From a virus: DNA of 21,026 nt. A program made the translations under genes and the position numbers. This document shows positions 15,178-20,211 of the stretch, piece after piece; the stretch's first letter is position 1, and each line of letters begins with the position of its first letter. The stretch is taken from IMG/VR virus record IMGVR_UViG_3300031673_005814, positions 1 to 21,026 of that record. The stretch is one strand, 5' to 3'. The notes under the pieces are model-generated. The model made no database searches. It was not told the DNA's origin and saw only the letters and a list, made by a program, of their open reading frames with translations.

Positions 15178-15685
15178 TTTCCCGCAAGTGTTCCTGCGAA
15201 TAAACAAAATCAACATAGATCATTGTATTCCTTAAATCCTTGTGACCAAGAATCATTTGAACCGCCTTCACGTCCTTTGTCCTTTTGTATAGCCGAATCG
15301 CACACGTATGCCGCAAACAATGAAACGTCTTTAACTTCTTATCAAGCGCGTGTTTCCTCGGAGCAAAATCCTGAAACACTTGATATAACCGCTGATATGA
15401 GATTGGAAATAACTTTTCGGTGGGAAGATTTTGAAGGCTCGAAAATAATTCAGGTCTGAGGGGAATATCGCGGTCAAATGAGCCCTTTAATCCATACACC
15501 CTAACAGATTTTGTCTTGGTCATCAAATCTTTCTTCCTGATATTTAAGATTTCTTGCGCCCGTGCCCCGGTAGCTAAAGCCAACTGAATCATGATCTTGT
15601 CTCGAGTGATTGGCGCAAACTTTATAGTATTAACTAAAGCCTCATACTCATCGTCGTCTAAACACTTATCGAAAGTTAGTTTCAT
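15164..15685 (-). CDS. int: Tyrosine recombinase, catalytic domain only
   Basis: This is a 173-aa protein. All active-site residues of the family are present in order: R42 in GARAQEIL, K67 in LKGS, H122 and R125 in FHCLRH, H148 in LGH, and the nucleophile Y157 in MIYVDF. The N-terminal SAM-like arm- and core-binding domain found in most integrases (300-400 aa) is missing, so the length is close to the short FimB/FimE type of about 200 aa. The start has GAGGGG eight bases upstream. Possible roles are integration, resolution of genome multimers or inversion of a segment. No pair of att-like repeats was identified nearby. It is the last gene of a four-gene minus-strand group. Confidence 0.9.
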   Translation of the reverse strand: MKLTFDKCLDDDEYEALVNTIKFAPITRDKIMIQLALATGARAQEILNIRKKDLMTKTKSVRVYGLKGSFDRDIPLRPELFSSLQNLPTEKLFPISYQRLYQVFQDFAPRKHALDKKLKTFHCLRHTCAIRLYKRTKDVKAVQMILGHKDLRNTMIYVDFVYSQEHLREIMDV

Positions 15686-15686
15686 T

Positions 15687-15944
15687 TTATGTCCCCTCTA
15701 GGTAGTCCACGGCGTCCCAGGATTCCGTTGTGAAAATAAAGTTTTCGGCTTCCTTCAAAGAATCAAACGTCGCAAGGTATTGATAAATACGCCCGTTGGC
15801 CCTAGTCGCTTGAAGGTTAAACTCCCCGTCATTTTCTGTGACTCTAAACTTGTTTCGCAAATTCAAAACAGTAAATTTACTGACAACACTATAAAACTTT
15901 TTGTCTTGCTCTGTGACTTTCTCGTAATGAATTAAGTCGCTCAT
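15687..15944 (-). CDS. Unknown protein (85 aa)
   Basis: This 85-aa soluble protein has no recognised family. The middle (TVLNLRNKFRVTENDGEFNLQATRANGRIYQYLATF) alternates strand and turn, followed by a helix (DSLKEAENFIFTTESW), an alpha/beta pattern common in small phage proteins. ATG overlaps the upstream stop and has GGGAG upstream. Its stop lies one base before the recombinase start, so the two are probably co-transcribed and perhaps co-regulated. Confidence 0.7.
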   Translation of the reverse strand: MSDLIHYEKVTEQDKKFYSVVSKFTVLNLRNKFRVTENDGEFNLQATRANGRIYQYLATFDSLKEAENFIFTTESWDAVDYLEGT

Positions 15945-16138
15945 ACAACTCCCGTCTCATCAATTATTTCAAATCCTAAACGCTTGCGTTCTTTCTCAAG
16001 CGACTTAATAAAAGCTTTCTTGCGCTTCACAGAGATTGCAAAGCAATCATAAGGCTCAGAGTTTTCCCAGAAATCAACCATGTAGAAGTTCTCGGAACAA
16101 GTTTTTCTAATCCTGAAAAATGATAGGGGGAGTTTCAT
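15941..16138 (-). CDS. Unknown basic protein (65 aa)
   Basis: This 65-aa protein has an N-terminal strand-rich part with several aromatics (ENFYMVDFWENSEPYDCF) and a strongly basic helix (KRKKAFIKSLEKERKRLGFE). The ATG overlaps the upstream stop (ATGA), showing coupling. The basic helix could contact nucleic acid, but no DNA-binding fold is visible. Its neighbours are small unknown genes upstream of the recombinase. Confidence 0.65.
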   Translation of the reverse strand: MKLPLSFFRIRKTCSENFYMVDFWENSEPYDCFAISVKRKKAFIKSLEKERKRLGFEIIDETGVV

Positions 16139-16371
16139 GGCTTGGCCTTTTCAATGTCACGTAACAATTCCCCATAGGTATATCCCAACCGAGCAATCTC
16201 GGCCCGCGCACCCTTTAATTCTAAATGTAATTGGTTAATCGTTTCCCGGAATACAGAGTTTTGCGCCAAGGTTTCAGCGTGGCGACGTTCCTCAGAATCC
16301 GGGAGTCCGAAGTCCTTGAGGTATTGTAACTTCCTTATTATGTCATCAATGTCGTCGGCTAGGCGGCTCAT
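16135..16371 (-). CDS. Unknown helical protein (78 aa)
   Basis: This 78-aa protein is almost entirely predicted helix, with heptad-like spacing (DDIDDIIRKLQYLKDFG, then RETINQLHLELKGARAEIARLG), suggesting a coiled coil. It is the first gene of the four-gene minus-strand group that ends in the recombinase. The start has AAAGGG at good distance. Function unknown. Confidence 0.7.
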   Translation of the reverse strand: MSRLADDIDDIIRKLQYLKDFGLPDSEERRHAETLAQNSVFRETINQLHLELKGARAEIARLGYTYGELLRDIEKAKP

Positions 16372-16399
16372 AAATTCCCTTTAGTAGAGGTTATACCTA

Positions 16400-16428
16400 A
16401 TAGTAAACTAGAACTTTGCGCTATGCAA
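16400..16428 (-). promoter_or_regulatory. Weak promoter candidate for the recombinase gene group
   Basis: On the minus strand, TTGCAT (16428-16423) and TACTAT (16405-16400) are separated by 17 bases, about 30 bases before the first gene of the group. Matches are only 3 of 6 and 4 of 6, so this is tentative. It is the best-spaced pair seen in the otherwise gene-free left part of this region. Confidence 0.3.
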
Positions 16429-16535
16429 TACGGCGCGTCATAATAGTACATTCTTTGAATTTTTTATATGGCGGGCGCGTAGATATTAAATCTAAACTCA
16501 CCGCGACCCCCCCACCCCCCATCTTTGAAAAAATC

Positions 16536-16554
16536 GAATTTCCCCAGGAAATTC
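16536..16554. repeat. 8+8 bp perfect palindrome
   Basis: GAATTTCC-CCA-GGAAATTC is a perfect inverted repeat with a 3-base centre. It sits five bases before a second, 6+6 repeat (AAATTG-GGA-CAATTT, 16559-16573) with a similar AT-rich core. The pair looks like two protein-binding sites in tandem. Confidence 0.7.
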
Positions 16555-16584
16555 AGGAAAATTGGGACAATTTCCCAGGGAATA

Positions 16585-16628
16585 CTTGAATCAGGGGGCC
16601 ATTGGCCATTGGTTCCCCTGAATTCAAG
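16585..16628. repeat. Long imperfect hairpin (13/14-bp arms)
   Basis: The left arm 16585-16597 and right arm 16615-16628 pair along their whole length with a single-base bulge. The loop region contains GGCCATTGGCC, which can itself fold. On either strand the stem would be very stable. No U-run follows. Confidence 0.75.
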
Positions 16629-16650
16629 GGTTTGGCCCTTAAGGTTTCAC

Positions 16651-16792
16651 GCATAATATTAAGTCGGGCCCCTGAATCCAAGGCGCGGGCCCGTTTCCCC
16701 GGGAATACTTGGCGGCCTTGGCCAAGGGCCAAGGGCCATGGCGGGAACCGCTAGACGTTCGGGCCTGAAAAATAAATCACTTAATATTATGC
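16651..16792. repeat. 14-bp perfect inverted repeat with 114-bp spacer
   Basis: GCATAATATTAAGT (16651-16664) and its exact reverse complement (16779-16792) flank a GC-rich segment full of GGCC. Each half contains the palindrome AATATT. It could be a pair of binding sites for a looping regulator or part of an origin. Confidence 0.85.
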
Positions 16793-16849
16793 CGAACCCT
16801 TAAGTTTTGTTCGGGACGTTCCGAATAAGAAGTATCAACCAATTCAGTG

Positions 16850-16886
16850 CCAAGTCGAGGCCTTGTATCGACGGGGGAAATTATGA
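16850..16886 (+). promoter_or_regulatory. Leader hairpin, copy 1 (DUF932 gene)
   Basis: This is a 37-base leader ending in the start codon. GTCGA (16854-16858) pairs with TCGAC (16868-16872) around the loop GGCCTTGTA, directly followed by GGGGG (ribosome site) and ATG at 16883. It matches copy 2 at 34 of 37 positions, and the closing pair differs in a compensating way (A-T here, G-C in copy 2). An alternative pairing of CAAG with CTTG in the loop would be mutually exclusive with the main stem. Confidence 0.7.
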
Positions 16887-17833
16887 GTCACGAAGTCGAA
16901 AATATGTTTTCAGTCAAGGAAACGCCTTGGCACGGCCTTGGCCAAGTTATACAAAACGCGCCAAGTATTGAGGAAATTCTAAAATTGGCGGGCCTTGACT
17001 GGACTGTTTCAAAACGTCCGTTGTACTTGGCCGACGGAACGGAAGTCTCGAACAATGCCTTGGTTCGGGATTCAGACAATAGCGTTTTAGGGTACGCCGG
17101 GAAACGATACAAACCACTACAAAACGCCGAGGCCTTGGAATTTTTCAAACCATTTCACGATTCGGGTTTGTGCAACTTCCAAACCGCCGGAAGTCTCAGA
17201 ATGGGACAGAAAATCTGGATTTTAGCGGCCCTGAATCAACCGGAAATGGAAATCGTCAAGGGGGACGTTGTTCGGAAATATTTAATGCTAAGTAACGGAC
17301 ACGACGGAATCACGGGAATTCGAGTTGGATTCACGCCAATTCGAGTTGTTTGTGCCAATACGTTGGCAATGGCGCACAATTCCGCCGATTCAAAACTGAT
17401 TCGAGTATTCCACTCAAGTCAAACAGTACAAAACTTGGATTTATTGAGGGATTCAATCAATGCCGCCAATTCAAGTTTTGAGGCAACCGCCGAACAATAC
17501 CGGGCCATGGCCAAAACTGGCATTAATGCCGGGGACGTTGAAAAATACGTTGACCTAGTATTCTACAACGGAAAATCAGCACAAACCGACCGGGAAATCT
17601 TGGCGCGTGAAAAATTGACAGCGGAAATCAATCAACTGTTTGTAGCGGGCCATGGTCAAGACGTTCAAGGCGTTCGGGGAACCATGTGGGGCCTCTACAA
17701 TGGCGTGACTCAATACTTAAGTTACAATCAGGGCCGAACCCAAGATACACGAATGGATTCCCTTTGGTTCGGGGACAACCGCGTTGTGAATCAACGGGCC
17801 TTTGATTCCGCCATGAGTTTTGTTGCGGCATAA
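16883..17833 (+). CDS. DUF932 phage/plasmid-like protein (TIGR03299 type)
   Basis: The start is set at ATG 16883 (316 aa) because it has GGGGG five bases upstream. The longer frame from 16847 has no such site and would run through the leader hairpin. The N-terminus MSHEVENMFSVKETPWHGLG and then LKLAGLDWTVSKRPLY match the opening of the DUF932 family, followed by LGYAGKRYKPLQNAEALEFF (residues about 70-90) and GIRVGFTPIRVVCANT (about 155-170), also typical. The family is widespread in phages and plasmids. Its biochemical role is not settled and it is sometimes linked to anti-defence or replication contexts. It is the first gene of the GGCC-rich plus-strand module. Confidence 0.9.
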   Translation: MSHEVENMFSVKETPWHGLGQVIQNAPSIEEILKLAGLDWTVSKRPLYLADGTEVSNNALVRDSDNSVLGYAGKRYKPLQNAEALEFFKPFHDSGLCNFQTAGSLRMGQKIWILAALNQPEMEIVKGDVVRKYLMLSNGHDGITGIRVGFTPIRVVCANTLAMAHNSADSKLIRVFHSSQTVQNLDLLRDSINAANSSFEATAEQYRAMAKTGINAGDVEKYVDLVFYNGKSAQTDREILAREKLTAEINQLFVAGHGQDVQGVRGTMWGLYNGVTQYLSYNQGRTQDTRMDSLWFGDNRVVNQRAFDSAMSFVAA

Positions 17834-17844
17834 TTAAATCAAAA

Positions 17845-17866
17845 CCCGGGGAAATTGTTCCCCGGG
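17845..17866 (+). promoter_or_regulatory. Perfect 9-bp hairpin after the DUF932 gene
   Basis: CCCGGGGAA-ATTG-TTCCCCGGG begins 11 bases after the DUF932 stop. It is a very stable stem with a tetraloop but no U-run (AAACTT follows). It may act as an mRNA-stabilising or processing element between two genes that carry the same leader, or as a partial terminator. Confidence 0.7.
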
Positions 17867-17877
17867 AAACTTAAGGG

Positions 17878-17914
17878 CCAAGTCGGGGCCTTGTTCCGAC
17901 GGGGGAAATTATGA
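17878..17914 (+). promoter_or_regulatory. Leader hairpin, copy 2 (107-aa gene)
   Basis: This is the second copy of the 37-base leader, ending in the ATG at 17911. GTCGG (17882-17886) pairs with CCGAC (17896-17900) around the loop GGCCTTGTT, followed directly by GGGGG. The spacing to the ribosome site and start codon is identical to copy 1. Only three bases differ, two of them forming the compensated base pair. Confidence 0.7.
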
Positions 17915-18234
17915 ATTCACTTAAAACAATAAAACCAAAACCGAAAAAAATGCTACTGAATCATGAGTTTTGTAAAATTATAGAGGAAAATGGAAAATTC
18001 ACGTTGTACCTGAAAATGGCCAATGGCCAATTTGCGGTTCAAAACCCGTACCCGGCGGATTTAAGGGGGGCCATTGGCGCGTTGACCTTGGCCCTTGACG
18101 TATTGGCCGGGAAAATTCAACTCGGGGCCGTTGTGGACTTGAATGAAAATTCAATCAATCAGGAATCAACCGGGGAAATTATTGAGGCCTTGGCCCTTAA
18201 GGCGTTCCAAGATGACGACGGGGGGATTCAATGA
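17911..18234 (+). CDS. Unknown protein (107 aa)
   Basis: This 107-aa protein begins with a basic Lys-rich tail (LKTIKPKPKK). A short strand-rich part follows (CKIIEENGKFTLYLKMANGQFAV), then a helix (LRGAIGALTLALDVLAGKI) and an acidic C-terminus (AFQDDDGG). The helix has no clear membrane-anchor length. It shares its leader hairpin with the DUF932 gene and overlaps the next gene (ATGA), so it links the two. Not recognised. Confidence 0.75.
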   Translation: MNSLKTIKPKPKKMLLNHEFCKIIEENGKFTLYLKMANGQFAVQNPYPADLRGAIGALTLALDVLAGKIQLGAVVDLNENSINQESTGEIIEALALKAFQDDDGGIQ

Positions 18235-18833
18235 GTACCCGATCAATCATAATTATAACAGGAAACGGAAAATACAACGGCCCGGAAACGACTCGACTCT
18301 ATAAGCATTCCGACGGATACCCAACGGACGTTTTGAACCTGATTCAACGGGCCATGGCCAAGTCTCAAGGCCAATGCGTTGACGATGCGGCCCGATTCAA
18401 GGAACGGGAAATCAAACCCGTCAACGTCGATCAACTTGTGGGGAATATTATTGGGGAATCGACTTCAATTTACGGCCAAGGGGCCCGAGTTGAGGCCGAA
18501 TTCCCCGAGGAATTCACGGCCAAACATCTTGGAAATCAGGGGGACCTTGAATGGATTTATATTATTCAACTCGAGACCAAAACCCTTGGAATTTTCGGCG
18601 GGGGATACACTGGCAAAACGCCACAAACCGCGTTGAAAAATGGCCCCGTGAATCCTGAAAAATATGCGTTGAACCTGTACCCGGAATATCAGGCCGGGAC
18701 GATTGAGGAAACGAGGAAATTGGTTCAATCAATTCAAGGCCTTGGATTTTCAGTCAATGCCAATCAACCAAAACCAAAACCAAAACCAAAACCAAGGGGG
18801 AAACGTGAAAAAATCAAAACCAAAACGGCATAA
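18231..18833 (+). CDS. Conserved phage protein of the 'LYKHxDGYP' type
   Basis: This is a 200-aa protein. The N-terminus MSTRSIIIITG and LYKHSDGYPTDVLNLI (residues about 22-37) match a recurrent but uncharacterised phage and plasmid family that begins with a beta strand and a 'DGYP' turn. The middle contains IYGQGARVEAEFPEEF and LEWIYIIQLETKTLGIFGGG. Residues 179-200 are a Pro-Lys dipeptide run (PKPKPKPKPRGK) encoded by a hexanucleotide repeat, followed by a basic tail that may bind nucleic acid or be unstructured. Translation is coupled to the upstream gene (ATGA) and has GGGGGG five bases before ATG. Function unknown. Confidence 0.8.
   Translation: MSTRSIIIITGNGKYNGPETTRLYKHSDGYPTDVLNLIQRAMAKSQGQCVDDAARFKEREIKPVNVDQLVGNIIGESTSIYGQGARVEAEFPEEFTAKHLGNQGDLEWIYIIQLETKTLGIFGGGYTGKTPQTALKNGPVNPEKYALNLYPEYQAGTIEETRKLVQSIQGLGFSVNANQPKPKPKPKPRGKREKIKTKTA
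18767..18796 (+). repeat. Hexanucleotide tandem repeat (ACCAAA-type, five units)
   Basis: There are four exact ACCAAA units plus ACCAAG in a row. It encodes the (PK)n tract of the 200-aa protein. Because the unit is 6 bp, slippage changes the protein by two residues without a frameshift. The next gene starts nine bases after the last unit. Confidence 0.95.
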
Positions 18834-19146
18834 TGGCCAAGTCCGTTGGATTGACCAATTCGGCGGCCAAGGCGTGATTCGAGTCGGTGCAACGGGGGAA
18901 TCAATCCCGTTTTACATTTGCAACTTGTTGGGGGCCAAAACTTGGTTCAATGAGACTTGTTGCATGACGATTGAACAAGGGGCCCCGGTTGAATTCGAGT
19001 TTCACGAAGCCTTGGGGGCCGTGAAAATTTCGGGGGGAACGCTTGACCTTGAACATTGGAACCGAATCAAAGGTCAAGACTTGGCTTTCACTTGTGATTC
19101 CGACGGGAACGCCACAAGTGGATTGTTCAAAGGGGGGGCCAAGTGA
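18805..19146 (+). CDS. Small cold-shock-domain-like protein (113 aa)
   Basis: The start is GTG 18805 because AGGGGG lies just upstream; the frame is open further 5' but only as a shadow of the previous gene, which it overlaps by 29 bases. Residues 10-24 (NGQVRWIDQFGGQGV) and the following strand IRVGATGESIPFYICNL fit the layout of a cold-shock domain: 'G-x-V-K-W-F', then a GFI-like strand, then a 'VFVH'-like strand. A later EFEF..LGAVKI strand closes the barrel. The aromatic RNA-binding residues are only partly kept. A basic tail (KKSKPKRH) precedes the domain. An RNA- or ssDNA-binding role is inferred. Confidence 0.55.
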   Translation: MKKSKPKRHNGQVRWIDQFGGQGVIRVGATGESIPFYICNLLGAKTWFNETCCMTIEQGAPVEFEFHEALGAVKISGGTLDLEHWNRIKGQDLAFTCDSDGNATSGLFKGGAK

Positions 19147-19358
19147 AAATCATAATTATGACCATTGTCTTGGCCATTGGCGGTTGCGGTTTGGCCCCAC
19201 AACGGGCCGAACCCGACCGGGTTCCGACGGAATCAGACCGGGGACTTGAATATTGCCGGGCCGAACCCGACGGGGCCCGGGTTTGCGTTATTTGCCGAAC
19301 GTACCCGATTTTCAGACTTGACGGGACGATTTCCAATTTTCAGGAAATTTGCCGATGA
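19143..19358 (+). CDS. 71-aa putative lipoprotein
   Basis: It starts at GTG overlapping the previous stop (GTGA), with a run of seven G upstream. Residues 1-15 (MKIIIMTIVLAIGGC) form a short signal sequence with lipobox IGGC, so C15 is the probable lipidation site. The mature part is about 56 residues with four Cys (including CVIC) and no recognised domain. In this position it is probably the last gene of the plus-strand module and exported to the cell envelope. Small phage lipoproteins often block superinfection or act in lysis, but that is unproven here. Confidence 0.65.
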   Translation: MKIIIMTIVLAIGGCGLAPQRAEPDRVPTESDRGLEYCRAEPDGARVCVICRTYPIFRLDGTISNFQEICR

Positions 19359-19807
19359 TTCACGCCGAACCAATTCAAACAAACCAATTCAGGGGGCCCG
19401 CCAAGGGCCCCGTTTCCTTGACTCATGGCCAAGGGCCCGGAATCCGAACCCGTTCAATGGCGGGGCCGGGGGGCCCGAAAATGGCCGTTCAAGGAACCCG
19501 ACCGGAATCAATGGCCCGAACCTGTTCAATCAATGGCCCTGAATCCGAACAAAACGGGGCCGCCATGGCGTTGAATCCGGGAACCCGACCGGAATCATGG
19601 CCGAACCCGGCGCGTTCAATGGCGGGGCCGGGGGGCCCGAAAATGGCCGTTCAAGGCCCGGGGGCCGAATCCGGTTCAAGGCCATGGCCAAGTATTGGCG
19701 GGGAATTCAAGGCCATGGCCAAGGGCCATGGCGTCGGGGTTCGGAAAATTCCCGGGGAATTTTTCGACCGCCAAGTGCAAAGCACGGCGGACCCGGCTAT
19801 ATTTAGC
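19359..19807 (+). repeat. Low-complexity, stop-poor GGCC-rich tract with 44-nt direct repeat
   Basis: About 450 bases are built from a small vocabulary of words (GGCC, GAACCCG, GGAATC, TTCAA, CCATGG). An exact 44-base repeat lies at 19451-19494 and 19613-19656, 162 bases apart (54 codons). An 18-base repeat lies at 19493-19510 and 19580-19597, and another at 19675-19692 and 19706-19723. Two or three plus frames stay open for a long way because stop codons are rare, so no frame can be called coding by length. One frame starts with ATG 19355 overlapping the previous stop and ends at TGA 19903 overlapping the next start. It would give a 182-aa Gly/Pro/Met/Ser-rich protein of unknown or no function. 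Confidence 0.7.
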
Positions 19808-19859
19808 GCGTTAGTTGTATGCAATTTCCCACGCATCTTATTCCCTTCCTTCTTTTCAG
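19808..19859 (+). repeat. 52-nt repeat, copy A, with pyrimidine tract
   Basis: Positions 19808-19859 match 20155-20206 at 41 of 52 positions without gaps; 9 of the 11 differences are transitions. ATGC can pair with GCAT in this copy, followed by CTTATTCCCTTCCTTCTTTT, a terminator-like arrangement. It closes the low-complexity tract 41 bases before the next start. Confidence 0.8.
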
Positions 19860-19899
19860 ACCGACTTTTTTCCAAAACTCTAACCGAAAGGATTTCCAA

Positions 19900-20151
19900 A
19901 TGAGAACTTTCAAACTAACCGACCTTTGGTTCAAAACAGTGCAAGGAACCAAACTCAAAGAATTTAATTGGAATGAAATTGCTGAGATACTTATTCAGCA
20001 TGAACTCATAACCCCGGTCGCTTCCCCGGGAAAGGATTGTTTTGACCGTTACAAATTGAATCACGACAAATTAAATTGTGAGCCGAACATGGTTCGTGGT
20101 GTTATACTAGAGGTATTGACGAAATATCTACCTACAGGGGGGAACAAATGA
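19900..20151 (+). CDS. Unknown protein (83 aa)
   Basis: The start is ATG 19900, with AAAGGA upstream; a longer reading frame begins at 19819 but runs through the repeat. The protein is polar, with a mix of helix (NEIAEILIQHELI) and a C-terminal helix (MVRGVILEVLTKYL), two Cys and no membrane segment. Its stop is followed by the second copy of the 52-nt repeat within a few bases, so the gene is bracketed by copies A and B. Not recognised. Confidence 0.75.
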   Translation: MRTFKLTDLWFKTVQGTKLKEFNWNEIAEILIQHELITPVASPGKDCFDRYKLNHDKLNCEPNMVRGVILEVLTKYLPTGGNK

Positions 20152-20154
20152 TAT

Positions 20155-20206
20155 GCGCTAGTTACATACGCATTCCCATGCGTCTTATTCCCTTCCTTCT
20201 TTCTAG
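20155..20206 (+). repeat. 52-nt repeat, copy B, with perfect 6-bp hairpin
   Basis: ACGCAT-TCCC-ATGCGT is a perfect stem here, followed by CTTATTCCCTTCCTTCTTT on the plus strand. It lies between the 3' ends of two convergent genes (19900-20151 plus and 20212-20562 minus). It may serve as a terminator for the plus-strand gene, though the T-run is interrupted by C. Confidence 0.75.
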
Positions 20207-20211
20207 GGAAG

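Larger units (their letters stand above)
16372..16882. promoter_or_regulatory. 511-bp gene-free divergent control region, rich in inverted repeats
   Basis: No credible gene lies between the divergent gene groups. From left to right it holds a candidate leftward promoter, a C7-A-C6 run (16507-16520), an 8+8 palindrome (16536-16554), a 6+6 inverted repeat (16559-16573), a long imperfect hairpin (16585-16628), a 14-bp inverted repeat in two distant halves (16651-16664 and 16779-16792), the 12-bp palindrome CCTTGGCCAAGG (16716-16727), and a TTCGG/CCGAA palindrome just after 16808. The motif GGGAATACTTG occurs twice, at 16578-16588 and near 16701-16711. This is the sort of architecture found at phage control regions or replication origins. 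Which of the two cannot be told from sequence alone. Confidence 0.6.

Noticed and set aside
16507-16520. C7-A-C6 run as a G-quadruplex on the minus strand
   Set aside because: Only two G tracts separated by one base; a stable three-layer quadruplex is unlikely. Kept only as a low-complexity note.
16847-16882. N-terminal extension of the DUF932 protein
   Set aside because: It would lie inside the leader hairpin and lacks a ribosome site; the ATG at 16883 matches the known family N-terminus.
18703-18804. N-terminal extension of the cold-shock-like protein (QN-rich)
   Set aside because: It is the shadow of the hexanucleotide repeat in another frame; GTG 18805 has a good ribosome site.
19165-19542. 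125-codon plus frame across the lipoprotein gene and repeats
   Set aside because: It is open only because the tract lacks stop codons; Asn/Pro/Arg-rich, with no plausible start context.
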